Positions 38,520 to 48,636 are shown, numbered from the stretch's first letter. The stretch: 64,000 nt of DNA from Caldalkalibacillus thermarum (GCF_014644735.1 NZ_BMKZ01000017.1:1-64000), one strand, 5' to 3'. Notes: generated by a model not told the origin, from the sequence alone. Made by a program: numbers and translations.

Positions 38520-39866
38520 TTACGCTATAAATTTGATTGGAACCCCGATTTTTTTCATTTCTGAGTAGAACATCGGGCAGGTTTTGGAGACACAGCCTGG
38601 GTTTTCAATGATGATCCCTGGCACCTTCAATCCGAGCAGCGTAAATGTCATGGCTTGCCGGTGATCATCATGGGGATCCAAAGTAGCCCCTGTGGGTTGC
38701 CCTGGATAGACAGTAAAACCGTCTTCCCGTTCCTCTACCTTAATCCCTATCTTGCGCAGGGCAGTACAAATCACAGCGATCCGGTCTGATTCATGATGGC
38801 GGATATGGGCCACATTGGTCACCGTAACGGGGGCATCCGCAAAAGGGGCCAGGGCCGCAATAGTAATGGCTTGATCGGACATAGGCTTCATATCAACCGT
38901 GAAGCCGCCTTTTAAGCGGGCTGGTCCTTTCACCTGCAAATAGGTCTCTGTTTTTTCACACTGGCATCCCATGCGCTCCAGCACATCAATAAACTTCGCA
39001 TCCGGTTGCAAAGACTGATAGCCTACATTGGTAATCCGAACGGTCCCTTGTGTTAATGCGGCTGCCGCTAAAAAGTAACAGGCAGTAGAGGCATCCGCTT
39101 CCAGCACTGTTTCCCGCCCCGTATAGCCACCAGGCTGAACAACAAATGATCGAAAGTCGTGATCATGCTCAACTACTGCACCAAATTGACGCATCAACTG
39201 GACGGTGATACCCACATAAGCTGGCTGAACCAATCCTTTCTCCACCTCAATATGAACAGGACCGGCTGCCAGCGGGCTGGCCAGGAGCAAACCACTTAAA
39301 AACTGGCTGGAGACATGTCCTTCAATACGCACCTTCCCCCCTTTCAGGCCTGTCCCTTCAACTTTCAAGGGCAGACCTCCTGCTTCCCCATAAGTTTCAA
39401 TGTTGGCTCCCAGGTGTCTCAGTGCATCAATCAAGGGGCGCAAAGGGCGCTTGCGCAGCTGTTCAACCCCATCCACCTCGTAGTGTCCGCCCTTGCCCGC
39501 TGCCAAAGCGCCGGGCAGAAAACGGGCAATGGTGCCGGCTGCGCCGATAAACAGCCGGGCTTTTTTTTGCGGCCACTCTCCCTCCACGCCCTGAACTAGT
39601 ACCTGGTCACCGTCTACGCTAACAGTCACCCCCAACCGGCGCAGGGCATCGATACACCAGTATGAATCATCACTTTTCAAAATGCCGGAGAGCCTGGATG
39701 GCCCCTTGGCCAGGGCAGCAATCGTCAGCGCGCGATTGGTGAAGCTTTTGGAACCAGGTACTCTCAGCCGGGCAGAAATGGGTTCAACGACAGGCTTAAT
39801 TTCCGCCAACCGGTAGTGGGTGGCTTGTGACCACGGAGATCGTGAGCTTTCCTGTTGCACTAACAC
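38520..39866 (-). CDS. aroA: 5-enolpyruvylshikimate-3-phosphate synthase, divergent type
   Basis: It makes EPSP from shikimate 3-phosphate and PEP. The 448-residue two-domain protein has PGSKSFTNRAL with the PEP lysine, the catalytic Asp in MSDQAIT, and DDHRQAM. It differs from the classic Bacillus enzyme. The loop usually written LGNAGTAMRPL reads IGAAGTIARFL, with Phe where Pro is usual, and the RxKETDR motif reads RHHESDR, as in actinobacterial-style enzymes. A separate origin or class is likely. The N-terminus is extended by about 30 residues. It ends the aro-trp supra-operon, as aroE does in B. subtilis. Confidence 0.92.
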   Translation of the reverse strand: MLVQQESSRSPWSQATHYRLAEIKPVVEPISARLRVPGSKSFTNRALTIAALAKGPSRLSGILKSDDSYWCIDALRRLGVTVSVDGDQVLVQGVEGEWPQKKARLFIGAAGTIARFLPGALAAGKGGHYEVDGVEQLRKRPLRPLIDALRHLGANIETYGEAGGLPLKVEGTGLKGGKVRIEGHVSSQFLSGLLLASPLAAGPVHIEVEKGLVQPAYVGITVQLMRQFGAVVEHDHDFRSFVVQPGGYTGRETVLEADASTACYFLAAAALTQGTVRITNVGYQSLQPDAKFIDVLERMGCQCEKTETYLQVKGPARLKGGFTVDMKPMSDQAITIAALAPFADAPVTVTNVAHIRHHESDRIAVICTALRKIGIKVEEREDGFTVYPGQPTGATLDPHDDHRQAMTFTLLGLKVPGIIIENPGCVSKTCPMFYSEMKKIGVPIKFIA

Positions 39867-39935
39867 ATACCCCCTTTTCTAACCAAATATAACAACCACA
39901 CTTCTCACCAATACCCTATAACGTCAACGGCCCGC

Positions 39936-41045
39936 CTAATCGCGCCGGTACACCAGAAAGTTAGCATCGCGCAGTACTTTTTGGGCTTTTTCCATATCCC
40001 GCTCATGCCGGAACGTTAAGCAGAGCACTCCCATAATATCCTCCCTGGTTTCCAGTATGGCAATATTGGTGATGGAGATCTTATGAATGCCCAGTAAAGT
40101 GGTCACTTGTCCAATGACGCCCGGATAGTCAGGGATGTCCACATATAGATCATAAAAACTGGGGATAGCCCCCCGTTTGGTCTCCGGCAAACCATCACGC
40201 ACTTCTTTGGCATGACGGAAAAATTGTTCGATTTTCTCTCCGTCACCGGAGTCAAGCAAGTCTAACACTTGCTCCATCTCTTTCAGCCAATCTCTCATTT
40301 GTTGCACAATAAACGACTGATTGCTTAAAACAATGTCTCTCCACATCTTGGGGTTGCTTGAAGCAATGCGGGTGATATCCCGAAACCCTCCCGCTGCCAA
40401 TCTCCAGTACCATTCACTTTCTTGCTGGTATTGATAAACATGCTCCACCAGAGCAGAAGCAATCACATGGGGGAAATGGCTGATCGCTGCCACAACCCTG
40501 TCGTGCTCGTCCGGCTTCATTTCCACCACCTTAGCCCGGGTGGCTGCCAATAAAGTTTTCAACCGTTCAATATAATGGTTTTCTGTCCCTTCAACGGGTG
40601 TTAACACATAATAGGCGTTCTCAAACAACCGTTCCGTAGCTGCTTCCACTCCAGACTTATGGGAGCCAGCCATGGGGTGGCCGCCTATAAACACGCCTTT
40701 AGTCTGGGCGGACAATGTTTGGGCACAGCGGACAATATTCATTTTTGTACTGCCTACATCGGTTACGATGGCGCCTTCCTTCAGTGCCGGAGAAAGCATG
40801 ATCGGCTTAAGTAACTGACAAACAGATTGGACTGGCGTGCAGATAAAGACCACGTCCGCTCCGGCAACAGCGTCATCAAGCTCCGTTGTTCCCTGGTCAA
40901 TCACACCCAGGGCACGGGCCAGCTGAAGATTTGATTCTTTAATATCATAAGCCTGTATGAATACGTCCTCTGGATAGTGCTTCTTGATGCTGAGAGCAAT
41001 TGAACCTCCGATTAAGCCGACTCCAATGATAGCAATGCGGTTCAT
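39936..41045 (-). CDS. tyrA: Prephenate dehydrogenase with ACT domain
   Basis: TyrA oxidises prephenate to 4-hydroxyphenylpyruvate for tyrosine. The 369-residue protein has the NAD motif IIGVGLIGGSIA at 4-15, the GGHPMAGSHKSGV strand with the catalytic His, and HFPHVIASALVEHV. A C-terminal ACT domain (about 295-365, FYDLYVDIPDYPGVIGQVTTLL) should sense an aromatic amino acid. Its ATG overlaps the hisC stop by four bases. Confidence 0.95.
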   Translation of the reverse strand: MNRIAIIGVGLIGGSIALSIKKHYPEDVFIQAYDIKESNLQLARALGVIDQGTTELDDAVAGADVVFICTPVQSVCQLLKPIMLSPALKEGAIVTDVGSTKMNIVRCAQTLSAQTKGVFIGGHPMAGSHKSGVEAATERLFENAYYVLTPVEGTENHYIERLKTLLAATRAKVVEMKPDEHDRVVAAISHFPHVIASALVEHVYQYQQESEWYWRLAAGGFRDITRIASSNPKMWRDIVLSNQSFIVQQMRDWLKEMEQVLDLLDSGDGEKIEQFFRHAKEVRDGLPETKRGAIPSFYDLYVDIPDYPGVIGQVTTLLGIHKISITNIAILETREDIMGVLCLTFRHERDMEKAQKVLRDANFLVYRRD

Positions 41046-42133
41046 GACACGTTTTGCACCATGTGAGTTAAAAGTTGAATGATTGTTTCATTTTGCTCTT
41101 GAGAACCAATGGTAATCCTCAAGCAAGTCGGCATCCCCAGCATCTTGCCGGAACGAACGATCACCCCTTGGCGCAACATGGCCTCAAACACAGGGTGGGC
41201 CGGACGCCCCAGATCAACCATGATAAAATTGGCTTCCGTAGGATAACAAGCTAAATTTAGGGACTCAAAATGACGGTAGTAGTACTCTTTACCTTGCTTG
41301 TTTTGTTCATAGCAATGGGCCACGTAGTCTTGATCAGATAATGCAGCTAACGCAGCTTGTTGGGCAACACGGGACGTATTAAATGGCTCCCGGACCCGGT
41401 TTAACAAATCAATGACTTCTTGGCGGGCTATGGCATAGCCGATTCGCAAGGCGGCCAGACCATAAATCTTGGAGAAGGTACGCAGAATGATGATATTTGG
41501 ATATTGCTTAAGCATAGCAACGGTATCTGGATAATCATCCGCCGTCACATATTCATAATAGGCTTCATCCACAACAACCAGTACATCTTGAGGGACGCGT
41601 CTTAAAAAGCTGGTCAGGGCCTCTTCGTTCACATACGTACCCGTGGGATTGTTCGGATTGCATATCCAAACGAGTCTGGTTTGCTGGTTCACTGCCTCAG
41701 CCATCGCTTCAAGATTATGAACTCCGTTTTGTAACGGCACTTCCACAGCTTGTGCGCCTTCAATAATCACGTTTGCTTTGTAACGGGGAAAGGTGGGTTC
41801 AGCCATAACGGCATTGCTGTCCGGTGTTAAAAAGGTGCGGCAGATAATTTGTACAATTTCGTCCGATCCATTGCCGAACAGTAACTGATCAGGATGGACC
41901 TGATAGAATTCCGCCAAGGCCCGGCGCAATTCAAACGCCGCTCCATCCGGGTACTGGGCCAAGTTATGACAAGCTTCGGCTATAGCCTGCTTGACCTTGG
42001 GTGAAGGTCCAAATGGATTTTCATTAGAGGCGAGCTTGATCACCCTCGTTAAGTTAAATTCTCTCTTAACTTCCTCAATCGGCTTTCCCGGGTTATACGG
42101 AGCAAGCCCGGTAATCTGTTTCTTTGGTTTCAT
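41042..42133 (-). CDS. hisC: Histidinol-phosphate/aromatic aminotransferase
   Basis: This class I PLP aminotransferase serves histidine synthesis and, in Bacilli, tyrosine and phenylalanine as well, hence its place in the aromatic operon. The 363-residue protein shows IKLASNENPFGPSP, the PLP-lysine motif RTFSKIYGLAALRIGY (about 220), NPNNPTGTYV, and a C-terminal LRITIGSQEQN. ATG 42133 has GAGG six bases before it; the in-frame GTG at 42148 is too close to AGGAG. It overlaps tyrA. Confidence 0.93.
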   Translation of the reverse strand: MKPKKQITGLAPYNPGKPIEEVKREFNLTRVIKLASNENPFGPSPKVKQAIAEACHNLAQYPDGAAFELRRALAEFYQVHPDQLLFGNGSDEIVQIICRTFLTPDSNAVMAEPTFPRYKANVIIEGAQAVEVPLQNGVHNLEAMAEAVNQQTRLVWICNPNNPTGTYVNEEALTSFLRRVPQDVLVVVDEAYYEYVTADDYPDTVAMLKQYPNIIILRTFSKIYGLAALRIGYAIARQEVIDLLNRVREPFNTSRVAQQAALAALSDQDYVAHCYEQNKQGKEYYYRHFESLNLACYPTEANFIMVDLGRPAHPVFEAMLRQGVIVRSGKMLGMPTCLRITIGSQEQNETIIQLLTHMVQNVS

Positions 42134-42189
42134 TGAGAACCTCACCACTCCTAATGAACTTTTTTAAAAATTATTTAACCCTTATCATA

Positions 42190-43071
42190 CTATGAATTGC
42201 GTTCTAAACATAGGGTTTCAACAAAATTTTTTAACTGGTCAAGCCCTTTTTTTCTGAGATCAGGATCAGTAAACAGATGCTCGTTTTTTTTCAATTGCCT
42301 GATAAGAGCGCTGCCAATAACCACGCCGTCCGCTTTGCCTGCCAAACGGCGGACATGTTCCCTTTTAGATATCCCAAAACCGACGGCAACAGGCACCCGG
42401 GCATGTTGTTTCACTTCCAGCAGAAAATGTTCCAGTTGCGGAGGCAAGGTTTCCCTTTCACCTGTAACCCCTAAAGAAGAGATGCAATAAACAAACCCCT
42501 GTGCCTGAGCCACAATTTGCTCGATCCGCTGCTGTGATGTGGGGGCGACAAGGGAAATAAGAGGCAACCCTCTCCGGTTGCAAGCCTCCCTCACTTTTCC
42601 GGCCTCCTCAATTGGCAGATCTGGGATTAAAACCCCGCTGGCTCCCACTTCCCTGGCCCGTTCAGCGAAGCGGTCAATGCCAAATTGGAAGACCGGGTTC
42701 ACATAACAAAAAATAATAATGGGAATGTGTACCCCCCGCCCGCGCAAATGCTGGATCAGATCTAATCCTTTCTTGAAAGTCATGCCCCGTGTAATCGCTT
42801 TTTGGCTTGAATATTGGATGATGGGACCGTCAGCAAGGGGATCGGAATAAGGGAACCCCAGCTCCAATACAGCGGCCCCTGCTTCCTGCAGTGTTAAGGC
42901 AATGTCAGCAGTAGCCGCAGCCGATGGATAACCGGCGGTGATAAAGGGAATGAAAGCAGGCTGGCCTTCCTGACTCCTGTTGTTAAATGCAGCGGCCAGG
43001 TCAGCCTGGCCAGCAGCTGTTGATGCCCGCACCAGTGCCTTTTCTTGCAGGGTCTGTTGCTCGCGCCTCAT
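42190..43071 (-). CDS. trpA: Tryptophan synthase alpha chain
   Basis: TrpA splits indole-3-glycerol phosphate and passes indole to TrpB. The 293-residue TIM-barrel protein has the catalytic Glu in [15 protein letters not shown], the second catalytic acid in [10 protein letters not shown], and the phosphate loop [11 protein letters not shown]. About 25 extra N-terminal residues precede the usual start of the fold. The ATG overlaps the trpB stop (ATGA). Confidence 0.96.
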   Translation of the reverse strand: MRREQQTLQEKALVRASTAAGQADLAAAFNNRSQEGQPAFIPFITAGYPSAAATADIALTLQEAGAAVLELGFPYSDPLADGPIIQYSSQKAITRGMTFKKGLDLIQHLRGRGVHIPIIIFCYVNPVFQFGIDRFAERAREVGASGVLIPDLPIEEAGKVREACNRRGLPLISLVAPTSQQRIEQIVAQAQGFVYCISSLGVTGERETLPPQLEHFLLEVKQHARVPVAVGFGISKREHVRRLAGKADGVVIGSALIRQLKKNEHLFTDPDLRKKGLDQLKNFVETLCLERNS

Positions 43072-44291
43072 CCTTTCCTCTCCTTTCTGACATACTCCCG
43101 TATGGTGTGGACATCTTTATCTCCCCGTCCCGAAAGACATACGACCATCACCTCTTCAGCGCTGGCCTCCCGGGCTCTTTTTCTGGCCTCGGCCAAGGCG
43201 TGGGCGCTCTCCAAGGCAGGTAAAATTCCCTCCAGCCGGCAGAGATCCTCTACAGCCTCCAGCGCTTCTTCATCCGTGGCCGTACAGTAGGTGACACGTC
43301 CACTCTCCTTCAGGTAAGCGTGTTCCGGACCGACGCCGGGATAATCTAACCCGGCCGAAATGGAATGAGCTTCCAGTATCTGCCCCTCCTCATCCTGCAG
43401 TAGATAAGTCAACGCGCCATGGATGACACCGGGACGCCCCTTGGTCAAGGTGGCAGCATGGGCACCAGTGTGCAGTCCTTTTCCTGCTGCTTCCACTCCC
43501 ACCAACTCCACTTCGCTCTCCTCAAGGAATGGATAAAACATGCCCATGGCATTGCTTCCCCCGCCAACGCAGGCTATGATGGTATCAGGCAGACGCCCAA
43601 GGATTTCCATTATTTGAACTTTGGTCTCATCACCGATCACCCGTTGAAAATCACGCACCATTTGGGGATAGGGATGGGGTCCAATCACAGAACCAATTAA
43701 GTAGTAACAAGTGTCCACATGGCTGACCCAGTAACGGATCGCTTCGCTGGCCGCATCTTTTAACGTTCGGGAACCGGATGTGACAGAAATCACCTCGGCT
43801 CCCAATAGTTGCATACGAAACACATTGAGTGCCTGGCGGCGAACATCTTCTTCACCCATAAACACTTTACAGGAGAGGCCGAAACGGGCAGCTACAGTGG
43901 CCGAGGCCACGCCATGTTGGCCGGCACCTGTTTCCGCAATCAGATGTTTTTTGCCCATCCGTTTAGCCAGCAGTGCCTGGCCAATGGCATTGTTAATTTT
44001 GTGGGCCCCAGTATGATTGAGATCTTCCCGTTTCAGATAAATCTTTGCTCCCGCTCCCCATTCCCTGCTCAAACGCTCAGCAAAATACAAAGGAGTGGGA
44101 CGGCCAGAATATTCCTGCAGCAGCTCGCGGTAAGCCTCTTGAAACTTTGCATCCTGCCGGGCCTCCCTATACGCCTCTTCCAGCTCAGCCAACGCGCTCA
44201 TCAGCGTCTCAGGCACATATTTGCCTCCGAAAGAACCGAAACGGCCGTATGCATCAGGGAAAAGGGTATTTCTCTCATCAGTTTTGAGCAT
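43068..44291 (-). CDS. trpB: Tryptophan synthase beta chain
   Basis: TrpB joins indole and serine with PLP. The 407-residue protein shows [10 protein letters not shown], the PLP lysine in [27 protein letters not shown], and [13 protein letters not shown]. It overlaps trpF by 14 bases and trpA by four, the tight packing seen across this operon. Confidence 0.97.
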   Translation of the reverse strand: MLKTDERNTLFPDAYGRFGSFGGKYVPETLMSALAELEEAYREARQDAKFQEAYRELLQEYSGRPTPLYFAERLSREWGAGAKIYLKREDLNHTGAHKINNAIGQALLAKRMGKKHLIAETGAGQHGVASATVAARFGLSCKVFMGEEDVRRQALNVFRMQLLGAEVISVTSGSRTLKDAASEAIRYWVSHVDTCYYLIGSVIGPHPYPQMVRDFQRVIGDETKVQIMEILGRLPDTIIACVGGGSNAMGMFYPFLEESEVELVGVEAAGKGLHTGAHAATLTKGRPGVIHGALTYLLQDEEGQILEAHSISAGLDYPGVGPEHAYLKESGRVTYCTATDEEALEAVEDLCRLEGILPALESAHALAEARKRAREASAEEVMVVCLSGRGDKDVHTIREYVRKERKG

Positions 44292-44991
44292 GTTCTCTCA
44301 CCTCATGAACAACAGTTTCTATTTTACGCGCATCTTTTCTGCCATCGGTTTCAGCACCACTGGCTATGTCAATGCCATCCATTCCACCCATGGCCAACAG
44401 ACGGCGGATATTGGCAGGACCTATGCCCCCGGCTACAAACAACTGTACCCGCTCCCCTTTGGGACCCTTCTTGTCCTGCACCTGGGCGTAAATGCCAGGA
44501 ACCAGGCGCCAATCAAATGATTGCCCAGTTCCTCCCGCCTGGCCTTTTACTTGCGTATCCAGCAAAATCACATCAACCGCAGGAAGGTAGTCCTGAACGT
44601 GCTTCGATAATTGAACAAGCTGATCTTCTCCCTGGACATGCTCTGCATGCTTGGACACAGGAATCATCTTCCAAATCGTCAACTGCGGAAGACGGTGGCG
44701 CAACGCTTGACAATAAGCCGCAGATTCTGTGCCGTGCAGCTGCACATGGCGAATGCCCGTGTTTTCAAGCACGCGGCACACCTCTGTTAAAGGCTGATCT
44801 AAAAAGACGGCAACCGCTTTAGCAATGAGACGGGGATCACGCTGCAACCATTGTTTAACACAGGCAGGGGAGACATACCGTTTGCTGTGGGGTGTGAAAA
44901 TAAAGCCCAAGTAGTCAATCTGGCCGGCATAAGGGGCAAGCGCTGCTAAGTCCTGAGGATTATGATTACCGCAGATCTTAAGCTTCACCAT
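44278..44991 (-). CDS. trpF: Phosphoribosylanthranilate isomerase
   Basis: TrpF performs the Amadori step of tryptophan synthesis. The 237-residue barrel has the catalytic Cys in KICGNHN (about 5-11), QLHGTES, the catalytic Asp in [21 protein letters not shown], and [11 protein letters not shown]. It overlaps both trpC and trpB by 14 bases. Confidence 0.95.
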   Translation of the reverse strand: MVKLKICGNHNPQDLAALAPYAGQIDYLGFIFTPHSKRYVSPACVKQWLQRDPRLIAKAVAVFLDQPLTEVCRVLENTGIRHVQLHGTESAAYCQALRHRLPQLTIWKMIPVSKHAEHVQGEDQLVQLSKHVQDYLPAVDVILLDTQVKGQAGGTGQSFDWRLVPGIYAQVQDKKGPKGERVQLFVAGGIGPANIRRLLAMGGMDGIDIASGAETDGRKDARKIETVVHEVREHAQN

Positions 44992-45757
44992 ACAATCTCC
45001 TCACCGCGCTTTCAATATCGTCCTGGCGCATGAAATGTTCTCCAATTAAGAAACCGCCCACTCCATGCTTTTCTAAATCTTGAACCATTTCGGGACAATT
45101 GATCCCGCTCTCACTGATCACCAGTATATCTGGCGGAATAAAGGGCAAAAGGCTTTTAGTCCGCTCCGGATCAGTGGTAAAAGTCGTCAAGTCCCGGTTA
45201 TTAATGCCGATGATGGGCGGGTGAAGGTGTTCCAGCACTTCCTCCAGTTCTTCCCGGCTGGCCACCTCAATCAAACAGTCCAACCCGGCATGCTCCGCCT
45301 CCCGGTAAAGCTTGACCAAAGTGGAGCTGGGCAAGGCCTTGGCAATAAGTAAAATGGCATCTGCCCCCAGGGCTGCACTCTCCCACACCTGAAGGGGATC
45401 AAGAATAAAGTCTTTGCGCAAAACAGGCAGGGACACCTGCTCCTTGATGAGCCGGATATAATCCGGATGGCCTTGGAAAAAGGGCACATCGGTTAAGACA
45501 GACAACGCGTCCACTCCGGCGGCCTGATAGGCGCGGGCAATCTCCACCGGATGGAAATCAGGACGGATCACCCCTTTGGATGGGGAGGCTTTTTTCACTT
45601 CAGCAATCAAGGCTGATGAGCGGCGCGGGGATCGCAAGCGTTGAAGAAAAGGATAACGGGGAATATCCTTCTGTTCAAAGGAGAGATTCAACTGCTGTTT
45701 GCGGTCATACAGTTTCTGAATCTCTTCCCGTTTCACTTCTAAAATCTGGTTAAGCAT
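44978..45757 (-). CDS. trpC: Indole-3-glycerol phosphate synthase
   Basis: TrpC closes the indole ring. The 259-residue barrel shows IAEVKKASPSKGVIR with the catalytic lysine, LPVLRKDFI with the general acid, GINNRDLTTF, and SESGI. Its ATG overlaps the trpD stop (ATGCTTAA), the same junction as between trpE and trpD. Confidence 0.96.
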   Translation of the reverse strand: MLNQILEVKREEIQKLYDRKQQLNLSFEQKDIPRYPFLQRLRSPRRSSALIAEVKKASPSKGVIRPDFHPVEIARAYQAAGVDALSVLTDVPFFQGHPDYIRLIKEQVSLPVLRKDFILDPLQVWESAALGADAILLIAKALPSSTLVKLYREAEHAGLDCLIEVASREELEEVLEHLHPPIIGINNRDLTTFTTDPERTKSLLPFIPPDILVISESGINCPEMVQDLEKHGVGGFLIGEHFMRQDDIESAVRRLYGEA

Positions 45758-46778
45758 AGCGGATCGCCTCTTTATTTTTAATCATGTCCTGGTAATGTTG
45801 ATATGCTTGGCCGGAGTCGATTAAACCTTTGGCCAGCTGGATCCCTTCTGCTAAAGTCGGCACTTTTTGACCCACATACAAGGCTGCTCCAGCATTAAAA
45901 CAGACGATGTCATAGGCAGCACCCTTGTCTTGGCCGCTGAGGACATTTAAAATGAACTCCGCGCTCTCTTCAGCTGACTCTACCTGAATAGCACTTAACG
46001 GGTGGCGGCCAAGACCGAATGCTTCCGGAGTGACCCTGTACCGGCTAAGCTGACCATCCTTCAGCTCGGTGACACGTGTGGGGGCTGAGACAGACAATTC
46101 ATCCAGTCCGTCTTCACCTGCCACAATCAGTACATGACGGGCGCCCAGCTGGTGCAGGGTACGGGCTACTTTTTCGCTGTAACTGTCATCAAACAGACCA
46201 ATCACTTGATGTTTGATGCCGGCAGGATTAGTCAATGGTCCCAAGAGATTAAACACGGAACGGAAACCGATCTCTTTGCGCGGGCCAGCTGCATATTTCA
46301 TCGCTTGATGATAGATGGGCGCAAACATAAAACACATGTTGAACTGCTCCAGGGCTTTGGTTATGGCAGCCGGTGTCATTTCAACCGGCAGCCCCAGCAC
46401 CTCCAGCACATCGGCACTGCCGCTCAAACTGGATGCGGCCCGGTTCCCGTGCTTGGCCACCGGGACTCCCGCGCTGGCCACCACAATGGCACTGGCAGTT
46501 GAAATGTTAAAAGTTTTAGCGCCGTCTCCTCCTGTTCCGCAGGTGTCAACAACTGGACGGTCAATTTCCAGACGCACTGGCAAGGCACGCTCCCGCATCG
46601 CCCGGGCGAGCCCTGTCAACTCTTCCACTTCTACTCCGCGATAGGTCAAAATGGAGATAAAACTGCTGATTTGGGCTGCCGTGGCCTTCCCGCTCAGGAT
46701 TTCTTCCATCACTTGATAGCTTTCCGCTTCTGTTAAGGTTTTCCTGTCCATCAATTTTTTCAAGGCTTGTTTAAGCAT
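45750..46778 (-). CDS. trpD: Anthranilate phosphoribosyltransferase
   Basis: TrpD links anthranilate and PRPP. The 342-residue protein has the PRPP loop DTCGTGGDGAKTFNIST, KHGNRAASSLSGSADVLE, and LGPLTNPAG. I take ATG 46778, which overlaps the trpE stop in ATGCTTAA; the frame further upstream lies inside trpE. No glutamine amidotransferase (trpG) is fused or adjacent, so, as in Bacillus, PabA from a folate operon probably serves TrpE. Confidence 0.95.
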   Translation of the reverse strand: MLKQALKKLMDRKTLTEAESYQVMEEILSGKATAAQISSFISILTYRGVEVEELTGLARAMRERALPVRLEIDRPVVDTCGTGGDGAKTFNISTASAIVVASAGVPVAKHGNRAASSLSGSADVLEVLGLPVEMTPAAITKALEQFNMCFMFAPIYHQAMKYAAGPRKEIGFRSVFNLLGPLTNPAGIKHQVIGLFDDSYSEKVARTLHQLGARHVLIVAGEDGLDELSVSAPTRVTELKDGQLSRYRVTPEAFGLGRHPLSAIQVESAEESAEFILNVLSGQDKGAAYDIVCFNAGAALYVGQKVPTLAEGIQLAKGLIDSGQAYQHYQDMIKNKEAIRYA

Positions 46779-48351
46779 GGACAATATTCCCCTCCCCCTT
46801 AAAAATCTGCTCGGCAAGCTGGATCGCCACCAATAGGGCACGGGCTTTGTTGCGTGTTTCATTCCATTCCATCTCCGGCACGGAATCGGCTACTATCCCG
46901 GCCCCAGCTTGAATAAAGGCTGTGCTGCCCCGCATAAAAATAGTCCGGATGCTGATGCAGGCATCCATGTTGCCAGTAAAGGAAAAGTAACCGATTGCCC
47001 CGGAATAACCGTGCCGGGCTTCCTGTTCCAGTTCTGCAATAATCTGCATCGCCCTTACTTTCGGCGCTCCTGTCACGGTCCCAGCCGGAAAACAAGCCGC
47101 CAGGCAATCAACCAGATCACACTCCGGTCTCACCCGTCCCTCAACGGCAGAAACAATATGCATTACATGGGAAAAACGCTCGATCACCATCTTCTTCGGC
47201 ACCTTTACCGTTCCGTATTGGGCTACCCGTCCTACATCGTTTCGCCCCAGATCTAAAAGCATGTGATGTTCAGCACGCTCTTTTTCATTAGCCAATAATT
47301 CCTCGGCCAACGCTTGATCCTCCTCAGGCGTGCGCCCCCGGCGGCGGGTTCCCGCGATGGGATTGACCAAAATTTTTCCATTCTCTACCTGAACCAGGCG
47401 TTCCGGAGAACTGCCCACCACTTGCATGCCGTCACCCAAGTCTAAATAGTAGAGGTAAGGTGACGGATTAACCATGCGCAATACCCGGTAGATATCAAAC
47501 GGCTTTACACAGGTCTCGGCCATAAAACGCTGGGAAAGGACAGCTTGGAAAATATCGCCCGCCTCAATATAGGCCTTAATTTTTTGAACGGCTTTAGTAA
47601 AAGACGCTTTGGAGAAATTGGAGCTGACACGATTCCAATCAACTTCCAGCTGTTGTTCCGGCAACCTGAAAGCCTGAGGCTCATCACGGCTCATCAAAGC
47701 ACATAAACGCTTAATCTTTTGGCGCAGCTGGCCCACTTTTTGCTCGTATGTTCTGCGTACGGTTTGTTCATCCATATCCGCTGATATCTGCAGGTGACCT
47801 ATAAACGTCACTTCCTGTTTGAGGTGATCAAAAGCAATCAGTTCATCACAAAACATGAGCCGGATATCGTCCTGATCCATAACCGGCGACCGATGAGGGG
47901 ACACCTTTTCAAACAAAGTCACCGCATCATAAGCGATGTAACCAACCGCCCCGCCGCTTAAGCGGGGCAAATTTAAATGTCCTGGCGACCTGTATTGGGC
48001 CAGCAGATGTTTCAGGTGCAGGAGCGGATCCCCTGACAGCTTCTCTGTCCGTGTGGGTCGCCTAGCCCCGGTCCCTGGTTTATGCTCTGCTTGATTGTCT
48101 GGCTCAAAATATTCGAGGTAAGCTTGCCCTTGCCTCACCCGAAACACCAGGAACGGTTCATTGCCAATAAAGGAATATCTGGCCCACATGGCCCCGCCTT
48201 CAACACTTTCCAGCAGAAAAGAATAAGGGCCTTTGACATGTTGAAACAGACGTATGGGGGTGAAATTGTCAGACCAGATACTTTCAGCGATGGGAATCAG
48301 CGTGTACTCCTTGCGCAAGGAGAGAACTTGGGATAAGGAAGGATAGGCCAT
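46771..48351 (-). CDS. trpE: Anthranilate synthase component I
   Basis: TrpE makes anthranilate from chorismate and is the first gene of trpEDCFBA. The 526-residue protein begins MAYPSLSQVLSLRKEYTLIP. FLLESVEGG is the tryptophan feedback site. The catalytic core has IAGTRRRGRT, DLGRNDVGRV and PAGTVTGAPKVRAM. The ATG at 48351 has AAGGGG eight bases upstream, inside a hairpin that can mask it. Upstream are the attenuator and the TRAP site. Confidence 0.95.
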   Translation of the reverse strand: MAYPSLSQVLSLRKEYTLIPIAESIWSDNFTPIRLFQHVKGPYSFLLESVEGGAMWARYSFIGNEPFLVFRVRQGQAYLEYFEPDNQAEHKPGTGARRPTRTEKLSGDPLLHLKHLLAQYRSPGHLNLPRLSGGAVGYIAYDAVTLFEKVSPHRSPVMDQDDIRLMFCDELIAFDHLKQEVTFIGHLQISADMDEQTVRRTYEQKVGQLRQKIKRLCALMSRDEPQAFRLPEQQLEVDWNRVSSNFSKASFTKAVQKIKAYIEAGDIFQAVLSQRFMAETCVKPFDIYRVLRMVNPSPYLYYLDLGDGMQVVGSSPERLVQVENGKILVNPIAGTRRRGRTPEEDQALAEELLANEKERAEHHMLLDLGRNDVGRVAQYGTVKVPKKMVIERFSHVMHIVSAVEGRVRPECDLVDCLAACFPAGTVTGAPKVRAMQIIAELEQEARHGYSGAIGYFSFTGNMDACISIRTIFMRGSTAFIQAGAGIVADSVPEMEWNETRNKARALLVAIQLAEQIFKGEGNIVHA

Positions 48352-48359
48352 TGGATCAA

Positions 48360-48383
48360 CCCCTTCAAGTGTACTTGAAGAGG
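48360..48383 (-). promoter_or_regulatory. Hairpin masking the trpE ribosome binding site
   Basis: CCTCTTCAAG (48383-48374) pairs with CTTGAAGGGG (48369-48360) around the loop TACA. The downstream arm holds the trpE Shine-Dalgarno sequence. The upstream arm and the CCACTTAACCTCC just before it can instead pair with part of the TRAP site in 16 of 17 positions. Confidence 0.8.
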
Positions 48384-48397
48384 AGGTTAAGTGGGGG

Positions 48398-48427
48398 AAA
48401 ACAAAAACAGGACTGGAACAGCCCTGT
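48398..48427 (-). terminator. trp operon attenuator
   Basis: ACAGG-G-CTG and CAG-T-CCTGT form the stem on the minus strand (48427-48407), followed by TTTTGTTTT. The competing antiterminator pairs AGCCTG and TGGAG (48460-48446) with CTCCA and CAGGGCT. Confidence 0.85.
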
Positions 48428-48446
48428 TGGAGGTTGGCGCACGAAT

Positions 48447-48510
48447 CTCCACTCAGGCTCTTCTCCACTTAACTTCCTCTTGCTCAGCTCGACTCACTCT
48501 CAACTTACTC
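48447..48510 (-). promoter_or_regulatory. TRAP-binding site in the trp leader
   Basis: In 64 bases of the minus strand there are about ten GAG and three AAG triplets, mostly at a spacing of five or six bases, the pattern bound by the 11-subunit TRAP ring. When tryptophan-loaded TRAP binds here the antiterminator cannot form and transcription stops at the attenuator. Confidence 0.9.
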
Positions 48511-48636
48511 GTGCCTGTATGCCTTTTTTAGACACTCATCAAACAATAACAATGCTAACCCATCATGCCGTTATTGATTGTCATTTATCATAACGCACCT
48601 TCTGCCAGTCCGTCAAGGAGTTCTTGGGAAGCATGT

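Noticed and set aside
43809-44822. 337-codon open frame on the plus strand
   Set aside because: It is antisense to trpB and trpF, both of which are certain, and its product is compositionally odd.
48351-48600. T-box leader for the trp operon
   Set aside because: There is no T-box core sequence, and the NAG triplet run is a clear TRAP site.
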